Source: an uncultured Bacteroidales bacterium
GTDB lineage: Bacteria > Bacteroidota > Bacteroidia > Bacteroidales > Bacteroidaceae
DNA: 64,000 nucleotides
Reading direction: 5' to 3'
Assembly: GCA_902779085.1 (NCBI GenBank)
Contig: CACYZY010000010.1
Coordinates: 40,497-104,496, forward strand
Shown here: positions 29,507-37,336 of the stretch, piece after piece
How the letters are laid out: every line of letters starts with the position of its first letter
Position numbering within the stretch: position 1 is the first letter of the stretch
Program-made: the position numbers and the translations under genes
Notes under the pieces: generated by a model
Database searches by the model: none
What the model saw: only the letters and a program-made list of their open reading frames with translations
What the model was told of the DNA's origin: nothing

Positions 29507-30010
29507 ATGAGACATAATAAGAAAATAAACCATTTAGGTCGTACTGCTTCTCATAGAGCTGCTATGTTGGCAAACATGGCTATCTCTTTGATCAAGCACA
29601 AAAGAATCACTACGACCGTAGAGAAGGCTAAGGCATTGAAAAAATATGTTGAGCCTCTGATTACTAAGTCTAAGAATGATACTACCAACTCACGCCGAGT
29701 GGTGTTTAGCTATCTTCAGGACAAGTTCGCTGTAACCGAGTTGTTCAAGGAAATTTCTGTCAAGATTGCAGATCGTCCGGGAGGATATACTCGTATTATT
29801 AAGACAGGCCATCGTTTAGGCGACAATGCAGCTATGTGCTTTATTGAGCTCGTTGATTACGATGAGAATATGGCTAAAGACACTGTTAAGAAGTCAACTC
29901 GTACTCGCCGTCGCTCTAAGAAGACGGTTGCTGCTGAGGCTACTGATGCTGTTGTTGAGGCTCCAAAAACAGAAGAGGTTGCAGTTGAAGAAGAAAATAA
30001 AGCTGAGTAA
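29507..30010 (+). CDS. rplQ: 50S ribosomal protein L17 with extended C-terminal tail
   Basis: 167 residues. The core (1-about 125) is typical: [20 protein letters not shown] and [19 protein letters not shown]. The last 40 or so residues are extra: a basic stretch ([12 protein letters not shown]) followed by an Ala/Glu/Val-rich acidic tail. Similar tails occur in other Bacteroidota L17 proteins. Last gene of the block, before a strong terminator. Confidence 0.98.
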   Translation: MRHNKKINHLGRTASHRAAMLANMAISLIKHKRITTTVEKAKALKKYVEPLITKSKNDTTNSRRVVFSYLQDKFAVTELFKEISVKIADRPGGYTRIIKTGHRLGDNAAMCFIELVDYDENMAKDTVKKSTRTRRRSKKTVAAEATDAVVEAPKTEEVAVEEENKAE

Positions 30011-30034
30011 ACCAACTATTTCTAACAATATTGG

Positions 30035-30066
30035 AAGTCGCCTTAGTGATAAGGCGACTTTTTTTT
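30035..30066 (+). terminator. Terminator of the ribosomal block
   Basis: Perfect 11-bp stem AAGTCGCCTTA/TAAGGCGACTT with a GTGA loop, then six more T residues, 25 nt after the rplQ stop. Confidence 0.92.
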
Positions 30067-30067
30067 G

Positions 30068-30075
30068 TATTTTTG
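30068..30075 (+). promoter_or_regulatory. Possible promoter of the acylation-like cluster
   Basis: TATTTTTG fits the -7 consensus about 65 nt before the gene at 30141. No clear TTTG lies about 20 bp upstream, because that region is the terminator stem, so the call is tentative. Confidence 0.4.
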
Positions 30076-30140
30076 CACTACATTCTTGCTTGTATGAAGA
30101 TAATCAATTAATTTTACCCCCGTAATAAAGTAGAAGATAT

Positions 30141-30761
30141 ATGAAGAAGGTAATATATTTGTTCGTTTTGATGTTTTGGGCGATTTCTATATCTGCTCAA
30201 GACAAGATGTTTGTCAATTTATCTGATTTGTTAAGTGACGGAGGGGATGTGGTGACTACCCTTAACAAGACTAAGCGTAGTAAGAACCAGATTTATTTTT
30301 CTCCCGGTGCTGATTATGAAATCTATTCAGAGGGCAATAAGGAGTTGACCAAATACCTCAAAAAAAGAACTTATGCAGTTCGCTTAAGCGATACTTTATA
30401 TATCAACTGCAAACACTTGAAGTATAAAAAATACCGTTTTGGCAATTGGTATGCCAAAGGTCAGCTCATTAATGGCAAGGTATATTTCCAGGCGCAACCG
30501 TTGGGGCAGATAGCTTCCAGTACCTTGTTGCCTAAAGAGGGTTCAAAGTTAGGTGGTTCGATAGGCGATGCCATTAATGCTAGCAACTTAGATGCAAAGG
30601 TGTACTATGTCATAAATGCTGCTACCGGTGAGGCCGAGTTTGTAGGCAAGGAAATGATGACCCAGCTATTGGCATCTCATCCTTCGCTGCTAGAGCAATT
30701 CTCTCAAGAAGAGAGCGAGAAGGCTGATGTCATCGGTAAGTATTTAGAGCAACTGCGTTGA
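30141..30761 (+). CDS. Secreted protein of unknown function
   Basis: 206 residues with a signal peptide (1-19, ending SISAQ). The mature part is basic in the middle (TYAVRLSDTLYINCKHLKYK) and has a repeated Gly/Ser stretch (EGSKLGGSIGDAI). I do not recognise the family with confidence. It overlaps the next gene by 4 nt (TTGA, both frames), so it is co-translated with the SGNH/MBOAT cluster and may be part of the same surface-modification process. Its localisation is periplasm or cell surface by inference. Confidence 0.8.
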   Translation: MKKVIYLFVLMFWAISISAQDKMFVNLSDLLSDGGDVVTTLNKTKRSKNQIYFSPGADYEIYSEGNKELTKYLKKRTYAVRLSDTLYINCKHLKYKKYRFGNWYAKGQLINGKVYFQAQPLGQIASSTLLPKEGSKLGGSIGDAINASNLDAKVYYVINAATGEAEFVGKEMMTQLLASHPSLLEQFSQEESEKADVIGKYLEQLR

Positions 30762-32137
30762 AAAACCGCATTCATCATATTGGCATTTTACTGTTACTTG
30801 TGATGGGGGGCTTGCTGTTGATGGGCATGTTCCCACAGCTCTCCCTTTTCGGTCATCCCTTGCGTTCAGTAAATATGCTCTCCGATTTATATCCTAAGAG
30901 AGCTAAACCTGATAGCATCGATGCTGATTCTGCTTTTCTGCTTCCTCCACCTCCCAAACCTGTTTTCGTTGATACCTGCCGGTCAGGCTATACCTGCATT
31001 GAAGATTATAGTGATGATTCACAGCGAGGAATGCAGGCTTTTTATCGAGCCTTGGATGAACTAACTACTGGTTCACGTTTGGTAAGGGTTGCTTATTATG
31101 GTGATTCTTTTGTGGAAGGTGATATCCTTACATCTGATCTGCGCAGTATGCTTCAAGATAAATATGGTGGTCATGGTATAGGCTATACGCCTATCACGAC
31201 GATTTCGTCAGGTTTCAGAATGTCGGTTTTCCAGACTGCAACAGGTTGGCATCGCCATTCCATCATGGATAGTGTATATTTCGAAAGGGCATTGCAAGAT
31301 GTGTCTAACCACTATTTCAAGGCAGAGTCTGATGCCAGTGTACGCTTTCGTGGCCAAAACAAATACTATTCCCGTTTGGATACCTTTGCCCGTGCTTCTT
31401 TTTTCTTTATTCCGGATGAATCCACTACTATCACTGCTGCTATAAATGGCAGAGGCGTATTTAGCAAGCAGTTCTCAGGCGATAACTTGCAAGTAGCAGA
31501 GGTAGCTGGAAAGATAGGTAGTGTGACGTTTTCTGTGCAGGAAGCCGACTCATCCGCTTTGTTCTATGGTGTGGCTATGGACGATGTATCTGGTATAGCT
31601 CTCGATAACTTCTCTATGCGAGGTGCCTCTGGCTTGAATGTGCGTTCTATCCCTGCTAAGATGATGCGCCGCTTTTATCAGCTTCGTCCTTATGACCTAG
31701 TAATCCTGCAATATGGATTGAATGTAGCTACCCAGAGAGGTAGCAACTATGATAATTACATACGTGGCATGAAGACCACCATAGAACATATCAAGGAGTA
31801 TTATCCAGATGCAGGTATTCTGGTAGTGAGCGTTGCCGATCGAGACTACAAGACCGATGAAGGTGAAATTCGCACAATGCCAGGTATTCGCAATTTAGTG
31901 CGCTATCAACAACAATTGGCGGCCGATGAGGCCGTAGCATTTTGGAATATGTTTGAGGCGATGGGTGGTAACGAGAGCATGAGGAAGCTGGTGGATGCAA
32001 GCCCCCCTATGGCTAACTATGACTATACCCACATCAATAGCAGAGGAGGCAAATATTTAGCTAGTTTGCTATTCGACGCATTGGTGTATGGCAAAGAACA
32101 ATACGATAGGAGGCGTGCATATGAAGAAGCTGACTAA
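30758..32137 (+). CDS. Membrane-anchored SGNH/GDSL-type esterase-like protein
   Basis: 459 residues from a TTG start that overlaps the previous stop. One N-terminal transmembrane segment (about 8-27) anchors a periplasmic domain. SGNH hydrolase marks: YYGDSFVEGD with the nucleophile S117, QYGLNVA (block III Asn-like), and the C-terminal D-x-x-H pair in DYTHINSRGG (D422, H425). Large SGNH proteins next to an MBOAT acyltransferase often transfer or remove acetyl groups on polysaccharides, as in the PatA/PatB, AlgI/AlgJ/AlgX and Dlt-type systems. Substrate unknown. Confidence 0.85.
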   Translation: MKNRIHHIGILLLLVMGGLLLMGMFPQLSLFGHPLRSVNMLSDLYPKRAKPDSIDADSAFLLPPPPKPVFVDTCRSGYTCIEDYSDDSQRGMQAFYRALDELTTGSRLVRVAYYGDSFVEGDILTSDLRSMLQDKYGGHGIGYTPITTISSGFRMSVFQTATGWHRHSIMDSVYFERALQDVSNHYFKAESDASVRFRGQNKYYSRLDTFARASFFFIPDESTTITAAINGRGVFSKQFSGDNLQVAEVAGKIGSVTFSVQEADSSALFYGVAMDDVSGIALDNFSMRGASGLNVRSIPAKMMRRFYQLRPYDLVILQYGLNVATQRGSNYDNYIRGMKTTIEHIKEYYPDAGILVVSVADRDYKTDEGEIRTMPGIRNLVRYQQQLAADEAVAFWNMFEAMGGNESMRKLVDASPPMANYDYTHINSRGGKYLASLLFDALVYGKEQYDRRRAYEEAD

Positions 32138-33011
32138 GTTCGCTGCATGGCTCGTGCTGCTTTGCTGCACATTGGTGACCTATGCGCAAGATGCTCTTCC
32201 TGTTATAGCTTCCCTTGACCGAGGTATTGATGCCGTCGACTCTCTCGCTCTCTTTGATGAAATACAAGACACTTTACCTCTTCCACTTGTGCCAAGAATC
32301 CCTCGGTCTTTCCAGCAGACGAAAGAGAATCAAATAATTGATACTCTAGGTGTCCTTGCTCCTTTCTGGGAGAAAGTAAAACAGGTAAGACATAATAATT
32401 CGAACAATATCCTGCGTGTGTTACATGTGGGAGATAGCCATATCCGCGGGCACATCCTTCCTCGCACAGCAGGCGACTCGTTGCAGTTGGCCGTGGGGCG
32501 TCTCATCTATACAGATATGGGCATCAATGGTGCTACATGTGAAACCTTCTCTACGCCTGAACGAGTGCGAGAGATACAAATTGAACAACCTGACTTGCTT
32601 ATCTTGTCTTTTGGCACCAACGAGAGTCATAACCGCGGCTATAATGCATTGCATCACTACCAGCAGATGGAGACATTTGTGCGTATGCTTCGCACGGCTT
32701 TGCCGGGTGTACCTATTCTTATGACTACCCCGCCGGGCTCCTATCAAGGGCGTCGCAGAGCTTACTCACTCAATCCTCGTACTGCCATTGCCGTACAGAC
32801 TATTCAGCACTTTGCTCATGATAATGGCATTGCTGTATGGGATATGTTTACTATTGTGGGCGGAGCTCGTAGGGCCTGTCTGAATTGGCAGAGTGCAAAG
32901 ATGATGCGTCCTGATCATGTTCATTATACTGTCGAGGGCTATATTTTCCAGGGACAGTTACTTTATCAAGCTATTGTTAAAGCTTATAATGACTATGTGG
33001 GATACCGTTAA
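32121..33011 (+). CDS. Secreted SGNH/GDSL-type esterase-like protein
   Basis: 296 residues from ATG 32121, preceded by TAGGAGG 8 nt upstream; an earlier in-frame start at 32088 lacks a signal peptide at its N-terminus. Signal peptide about 1-23 (ending VTYAQ). SGNH motifs: HVGDSHIRGH with S106, FGTNESHN (block III Asn) and PDHVHYT with D265 and H268. It overlaps the preceding gene by 17 nt and the MBOAT gene by about 20 nt. A second, shorter SGNH protein in the same operon suggests division of labour (transferase and esterase) on one acylated polymer. Confidence 0.87.
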   Translation: MKKLTKFAAWLVLLCCTLVTYAQDALPVIASLDRGIDAVDSLALFDEIQDTLPLPLVPRIPRSFQQTKENQIIDTLGVLAPFWEKVKQVRHNNSNNILRVLHVGDSHIRGHILPRTAGDSLQLAVGRLIYTDMGINGATCETFSTPERVREIQIEQPDLLILSFGTNESHNRGYNALHHYQQMETFVRMLRTALPGVPILMTTPPGSYQGRRRAYSLNPRTAIAVQTIQHFAHDNGIAVWDMFTIVGGARRACLNWQSAKMMRPDHVHYTVEGYIFQGQLLYQAIVKAYNDYVGYR

Positions 33012-34464
33012 AGACATACTAACCTATCATCCTGTTGAGCCCTTGCTTTTTAGCAGTGGCTTGTTTCTGTGGCTTTTTACTGGCTTTTTCTTTGTCTATG
33101 CCCTGCTACGTCATAAAGATACGGCACGCCTATTGTTCGTACTTCTCTTTTCGTACTATTTCTACTATAAGAGCAGTGGTTTTTACTTCTTTCTGTTAGG
33201 CATCGTTACTATAAGCGATTTTCTTATTGCTCAGTTTATGGACAAGACTGGGAATAAGATATGGCGTAAATGCCTGGTAGCATTAAGCCTTTTTATTGAT
33301 TTGGGATTGTTATGCTATTTCAAATACACCAATTTCTTTGTGCAGGTAATCGCCTCATTTACAGGGGGCCATTTTGAACCACTTGACATCTTCTTGCCTG
33401 TAGGCATATCATTCTTTACTTTTCAATCACTCAGCTATACTATTGATGTCTATCGTAGGGAGATAAGACCATTGGGCAATCTTCTTGACTATGCCTTCTA
33501 TGTTTCATTTTTCCCCCAATTGGTGGCAGGTCCTATTGTTAGAGCGAAAGATTTTATTCCTCAAATACGCAAGCCCTTGTTTGTGAGTGATGAGATGTTG
33601 GGGCGTGCTATGTTTCTTATCATGGCTGGTCTCTTTAAGAAAACAGTCATCTCAGACTATATTAGCATCAATTTTGTCGATCGCGTCTTCGACAATCCTT
33701 TGCTTTATTCTGGTGTTGAGAACCTTATGGCTGTTTATGGATACGCCCTTCAGATTTATTGCGACTTCTCTGGCTATAGCGACATGGCGATAGGCATTGC
33801 CTTGTTGTTGGGTTTTCATTTCAATATTAATTTTAACTCACCTTATAAGTCGGCCTCAGTAACAGAGTTTTGGCACCGCTGGCACATCTCGTTGTCTTCT
33901 TGGTTGCGAGACTATCTCTATATTTCGTTAGGAGGTAACCGTAAGGGCAAGGTGCGTCAATATCTGAATCTTATCATAACCATGTTTTTGGGTGGCTTGT
34001 GGCATGGCGCTGCTTGGAATTTCATCTTTTGGGGTCTGCTGCATGGTGTGGCATTGGCTTTCCATAAGGCTTGGCGTACGTTGTTGGGAAGGGATAAGAC
34101 ATACGAGAGCCACGGCATTCGTCGGTTTTTAGCCGTGTTTATCACCTTTCATTTTGTTTGTTTCTGCTGGATATTTTTCCGCCACCATGACTTCGTTTCA
34201 AGCATTGATATGCTCAATCAGATAGTGCTTCATTTCTCACCTCAAGTACTGCCACGGCTGTTTGCAGGCTACAAAATGGTGTTCGTACTGATGTTGTTGG
34301 GCTATGTGTTACATTTTGTGCCCGATAGTTGGGAGAAAGGTTGTGTGCGCTTCGTAACATGGTTACCGCTAATAGGCAAGGCGTTGCTCATGTTGACAGT
34401 TATCTATCTGGTCATACAGATGAAGAGTGCTGAAATCCAACCTTTCATCTACTTTCAATTTTGA
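32989..34464 (+). CDS. MBOAT-family membrane O-acyltransferase
   Basis: 491 residues from ATG 32989 (ATG 32995 is equally possible; the longer in-frame start at 32917 lies inside the SGNH gene). About ten hydrophobic segments. MBOAT marks: PVGISFFTFQSLSYTIDVYR, FWHRWHISLSSWLRDYLYIS and GGLWHGAAWNFIFWG, with the invariant histidine at residue 339. It is of the AlgI/PatA type, which moves acetyl groups across the inner membrane. With the two SGNH proteins it forms a plausible O-acylation system for peptidoglycan or a surface glycan. Confidence 0.93.
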   Translation: MTMWDTVKDILTYHPVEPLLFSSGLFLWLFTGFFFVYALLRHKDTARLLFVLLFSYYFYYKSSGFYFFLLGIVTISDFLIAQFMDKTGNKIWRKCLVALSLFIDLGLLCYFKYTNFFVQVIASFTGGHFEPLDIFLPVGISFFTFQSLSYTIDVYRREIRPLGNLLDYAFYVSFFPQLVAGPIVRAKDFIPQIRKPLFVSDEMLGRAMFLIMAGLFKKTVISDYISINFVDRVFDNPLLYSGVENLMAVYGYALQIYCDFSGYSDMAIGIALLLGFHFNINFNSPYKSASVTEFWHRWHISLSSWLRDYLYISLGGNRKGKVRQYLNLIITMFLGGLWHGAAWNFIFWGLLHGVALAFHKAWRTLLGRDKTYESHGIRRFLAVFITFHFVCFCWIFFRHHDFVSSIDMLNQIVLHFSPQVLPRLFAGYKMVFVLMLLGYVLHFVPDSWEKGCVRFVTWLPLIGKALLMLTVIYLVIQMKSAEIQPFIYFQF

Positions 34465-34497
34465 ATAGTAATCGATAATCAACTATTCTCTTTTTTT
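34463..34497 (+). terminator. Terminator after the MBOAT gene
   Basis: GAATAGT/ACTATTC (34463-34469 and 34482-34488) with a 12-nt loop, followed by CT7. The stem is short but the T-run is good; it begins at the MBOAT stop codon. Confidence 0.6.
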
Positions 34498-34499
34498 CT

Positions 34500-34529
34500 T
34501 TTGATTATTCAGAATAATGCGTAAATTCG
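34500..34529 (+). promoter_or_regulatory. Promoter of the Gfo/Idh/MocA-DUF1080 pair
   Basis: TTTG (34500-34503), 18 bp, then TAAATTCG (34522-34529, one mismatch to TAnnTTTG), 31 nt before the ATG at 34561. Confidence 0.55.
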
Positions 34530-34560
34530 CAAAGAAATAACCTTATAATCTAATACAATT

Positions 34561-35976
34561 ATGGCATCAAGACGTGATTTTCTGAAAACGGCATCGCTGT
34601 TTTCTGCAGGATTGGCTTTCAATGGCGTTAACATTCTGGCAAAGAACAAGAGTATACAACAACCGAAATTCGACAAAGTGAAGATTGCCTATGTGGGCAT
34701 TGGTAACCGTGGTGAGCAAGACATTGACGAGTTTGCCAAGACTGGTATGGTAGAAGTAGTAGCATTGTGCGATGTTGATATGGGCAATAAGCAAACAGAG
34801 AAGGTGCTGAACATGTACCCCAACGCAAAACGTTTCAAAGACTTCCGTGAGATGTTCGAGAAAGCTGGAAATGAGTTTGAGGCAGTAAGCATAGCGACCC
34901 CTGACCATTCCCACTTCCCCATTGCTATGTTGGCGCTATCTGAAGGTAAGCATGTTTATGTTGAGAAGCCAATGAGCCGCACATTCATTGAGGCAGAACT
35001 GATGATGCAAATGGCTCGTAAGAACCCTCACTTAGTAACTCAAGTGGGTAACCAAGGACATTCAGAGGGTAACTATTTCCAGTTTAAGGCATGGCAAGAA
35101 GCAGGCATCATCAAGGATGTTACTGCGGTAGTGGGGCATATGAACAATGTGCGTCGCTGGCACCAGTGGGATAGCAACATCAAGCAATTCCCGCCTGCTG
35201 ATCCTATGCCTAAGACAATGGACTGGGATACCTGGCTCTGTGCAGTGCCTTATCATGACTATAATGAGAAATTCCACCAAGGCAACTGGCGCTGCTGGTA
35301 TGACTTTGGTATGGGAGCTCTCGGCGATTGGGGTGCTCATATCCTTGACACTGTCCATGAGTTCCTTGATTTAGGCCTTCCTTATCAGGTTAAGATGGTG
35401 CGTGCTAAGGGCCACAACGACTATTTCTATCCTTATTCATCTACCATTTTGTTCCGCTTTGCAGCTCGTGGTAACATGCCGCCAGTAGATGTAACCTGGT
35501 ATGATGGATTGGACAACCTGCCTCCATTGCCCGAAGGTTTTGGTAAGTCGGAACTTGCAGCTAACATCCCAGCTACCAATCAGGGAGAGTATCGCGACAG
35601 TGATCTCAACCCAGGCAAGATTATTTATACTAAAGACTTGATCTTTAAGGGTGGCAGTCATGGCAGCACTCTCTCTATCATCCCAGAGAAACGTGCAAAG
35701 GAGATGGAAGGCTTGTTGCCAGAGGTCCCACAAAGTCCATCTAACCACTATGTCAACTTTCTTCGTGCCATCCGCGGTGAAGAGAAAACACGTTCACCGT
35801 TCGAAATCAATGGCGTGCTGAGTCAAGTGTTCTGTCTGGGTGTCATTGCACAGCGCCTAAATGCTGACCTCTATTTCGATACGCGTCTGAAACAGTTTAC
35901 CAACAACCAGTTCGCCAATGCCATGCTAGCAGGCTCGTTGCCACGTAAAGGATGGGAATATTTCTATAATCTTTAA
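34561..35976 (+). CDS. Tat-exported Gfo/Idh/MocA-family oxidoreductase
   Basis: 471 residues. The N-terminus carries a twin-arginine signal, [18 protein letters not shown] (3-20), so a folded, cofactor-loaded enzyme is probably exported. The Rossmann domain starts [16 protein letters not shown], and HVYVEKPMS has the family's EKP motif. It is followed after 11 nt by a secreted DUF1080 gene. In Bacteroidota such pairs are linked to periplasmic 3-keto-glycoside chemistry: the oxidoreductase makes or reduces a 3-keto sugar and the DUF1080 enzyme cleaves it. Substrate unknown. Confidence 0.93.
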   Translation: MASRRDFLKTASLFSAGLAFNGVNILAKNKSIQQPKFDKVKIAYVGIGNRGEQDIDEFAKTGMVEVVALCDVDMGNKQTEKVLNMYPNAKRFKDFREMFEKAGNEFEAVSIATPDHSHFPIAMLALSEGKHVYVEKPMSRTFIEAELMMQMARKNPHLVTQVGNQGHSEGNYFQFKAWQEAGIIKDVTAVVGHMNNVRRWHQWDSNIKQFPPADPMPKTMDWDTWLCAVPYHDYNEKFHQGNWRCWYDFGMGALGDWGAHILDTVHEFLDLGLPYQVKMVRAKGHNDYFYPYSSTILFRFAARGNMPPVDVTWYDGLDNLPPLPEGFGKSELAANIPATNQGEYRDSDLNPGKIIYTKDLIFKGGSHGSTLSIIPEKRAKEMEGLLPEVPQSPSNHYVNFLRAIRGEEKTRSPFEINGVLSQVFCLGVIAQRLNADLYFDTRLKQFTNNQFANAMLAGSLPRKGWEYFYNL

Positions 35977-35987
35977 AAAGAAGACTT

Positions 35988-36731
35988 ATGAAAAAACTAT
36001 ATCTTTTTGTATTATTATTGGGTACCACTCTTTCACTGCATGCGCAAGTTAAGGCTGAAGCAGGAGACAATAAACTTACCAAAGAAGAGATACGTGACGG
36101 ATGGCAGTTGCTGTTTGATGGACAGACTACAACGGGTTGGCGCAGTGCCAAGGCCCAGACCTTCCCTAAAGGAGGATGGGAGGTAGCCAATGGTATCCTG
36201 CGTGTACTGCCTGGTGATGGACAAGAATCTGCTAATGGTGGCGACATTGTAACTACCCGTAACTATCGTAATTTCATCCTTAAGGTGGATTTTATGATTA
36301 CCCCAGGAGCCAATAGCGGTATCAAATATTTTGTTAATACAGACCTTAATCAAGGTGCTGGCTCTGCTATTGGCTGTGAGTTCCAGATTTTGGATGATGA
36401 CTTGCATCCTGATGCTAAATTAGGAGTAAAAGGCAATCGCAAACTCGGTGCCCTTTATGATCTTATCCCAGTGTCTAATGACAAGCCCTTTAACAAAGAT
36501 GAGTTCAATACTGCCGTTGTCATCGTACAGGGCAACCATGTTGAGCATTGGCTTAACGGCACTAAGTTGCTAGAGTATGAACGCAATAATCAGATGTGGA
36601 ATGCCCTCGTAGCCTACAGCAAGTATAAGAACTGGCCTAATTTTGGCAACTTTATCGATGCCCCCATTCTCTTGCAGGATCACGGACATGAAGTATTCTA
36701 CAAGAATATTAAGATTAAGGAATTGCCATAA
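35988..36731 (+). CDS. Secreted DUF1080 (3-keto-disaccharide hydrolase family) protein
   Basis: 247 residues with a signal peptide (1-20, ending SLHAQ). The DUF1080 signature is clear: [19 protein letters not shown], then [20 protein letters not shown] and [13 protein letters not shown], ending in [20 protein letters not shown]. The fold is a concanavalin-like beta-sandwich. Members act on 3-keto-glycosides. It is the last gene of the pair with the Tat-exported oxidoreductase; no SusC/D pair adjoins, so it looks like a stand-alone module. Confidence 0.92.
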   Translation: MKKLYLFVLLLGTTLSLHAQVKAEAGDNKLTKEEIRDGWQLLFDGQTTTGWRSAKAQTFPKGGWEVANGILRVLPGDGQESANGGDIVTTRNYRNFILKVDFMITPGANSGIKYFVNTDLNQGAGSAIGCEFQILDDDLHPDAKLGVKGNRKLGALYDLIPVSNDKPFNKDEFNTAVVIVQGNHVEHWLNGTKLLEYERNNQMWNALVAYSKYKNWPNFGNFIDAPILLQDHGHEVFYKNIKIKELP

Positions 36732-36853
36732 ATTGCAACGACTCCTTATAGATGAAGCTTCATTCGTTTGAAGGAATTTTATCAATAAAGAGGACCTTTT
36801 TTCTTCTTTTTTGCACTTTTTTTGCATCAAAGCAAAAAAAATACAAGAAAATA

Positions 36854-36884
36854 TTTGCAAATATATAAACATAGACTATATTTG
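36854..36884 (+). promoter_or_regulatory. Consensus promoter of a putative small RNA
   Basis: TTTG (36854-36857), exactly 19 bp, TATATTTG (36877-36884): a full consensus match. No ORF starts downstream before the terminator at 37016-37045. Confidence 0.8.
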
Positions 36885-36888
36885 CAGC

Positions 36889-37045
36889 ACTTTTGAAAGA
36901 AGAATAACAATTAATTTATTCCAGGTTTTATAAATGCTTTGCATTTTTCATTCATAACATGTATTAACTGTGTTGGAATAATTTATTAATAGTAAGTTCT
37001 TCAATCAAAATAATTAGAGGATGCTAATTAGCATCCTCTTTTTTA
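36889..37045 (+). ncRNA. Putative ~155-nt small RNA, possibly 6S-like
   Basis: The unit runs from a consensus promoter to an intrinsic terminator and has no convincing ORF. The predicted RNA can fold as a long rod: TTGA/TCAA (36893-36896 with 37001-37004) and AGAA/TTCT, ATTAAT/ATTAAT (36910-36915 with 36985-36990), TTATTCCA/TGGAATAA (36916-36923 with 36974-36981), with an inner AAATGC-TTT-GCATTT hairpin. Such a rod is reminiscent of 6S RNA, but I cannot confirm the family. The start at about 36889 is estimated from the promoter. Confidence 0.55.
37016..37045 (+). terminator. Terminator of the putative small RNA
   Basis: AGAGGATGC/GCATCCTCT stem (37016-37024 and 37031-37039) with a TAATTA loop that can pair further, followed by six T residues. 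Confidence 0.88.
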
Positions 37046-37070
37046 TTGTCGTATTATAATAGAGATGAAA

Positions 37071-37104
37071 ATAAAAAAGCACCTGTGAAATATCACAAGT
37101 GCTT
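37071..37104 (-). terminator. Terminator of the tRNA gene
   Basis: On the minus strand AAGCACTTGTGA pairs with TCACAGGTGCTT, with one mismatch, around a TATT loop, followed by T4-6 (37078-37073), directly after the tRNA. Confidence 0.75.
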
Positions 37105-37108
37105 TACC

Positions 37109-37185
37109 TGGTAGCGGGAGCCGGGATTGAACCGGCGACCTCATGATTATGAATCATGCGCTCTAACCAGCTGAGCTATCCCGCC
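37109..37185 (-). tRNA. tRNA with anticodon CAT (tRNA-Met type)
   Basis: 77 nt including an encoded CCA end. Acceptor arm GGCGGGA/TCCCGCT, D-arm AGCTCAGCTGGTTAGAGC, anticodon stem CATGA/TCATG with loop TTCATAA (anticodon CAT) and T-arm GCCGG/CCGGC with loop TTCAATC. The anticodon fits elongator Met; a lysidine-modified Ile2 tRNA cannot be excluded from sequence alone. The first acceptor pair is G-T, so it is not the mismatched initiator type. Confidence 0.95.
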
Positions 37186-37299
37186 ATCAGTCAGACATGA
37201 GGTCTGATTGCGGGTGCAAAGATATAGCTTTTCTTGAAAGCGACAAAACTTTCTCGTTATTTTTTAAATAAAAAATTCATCTGCTAGCGTTTTTTGTAC

Positions 37300-37307
37300 T
37301 ACCTTTG
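37300..37307 (+). promoter_or_regulatory. -7 element before the LptF/G-like gene
   Basis: TACCTTTG matches the consensus; no clear TTTG is seen 20 bp upstream. Transcription would start at about 37312, which excludes the GTG at 37307 as start codon and supports ATG 37337. Confidence 0.5.
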
Positions 37308-37336
37308 TGGACGGAGAATGCATTTGCACCGCTATT

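Noticed and set aside
32917-32988. Longer N-terminus of the MBOAT protein
   Set aside because: It lies inside the conserved C-terminal catalytic part of the SGNH gene and is not hydrophobic like the usual MBOAT start.
37307-37336. GTG at 37307 as the start of the LptF/G-like gene
   Set aside because: It coincides with the last base of the -7 promoter element, upstream of the probable transcription start; ATG 37337 gives the typical N-terminus.
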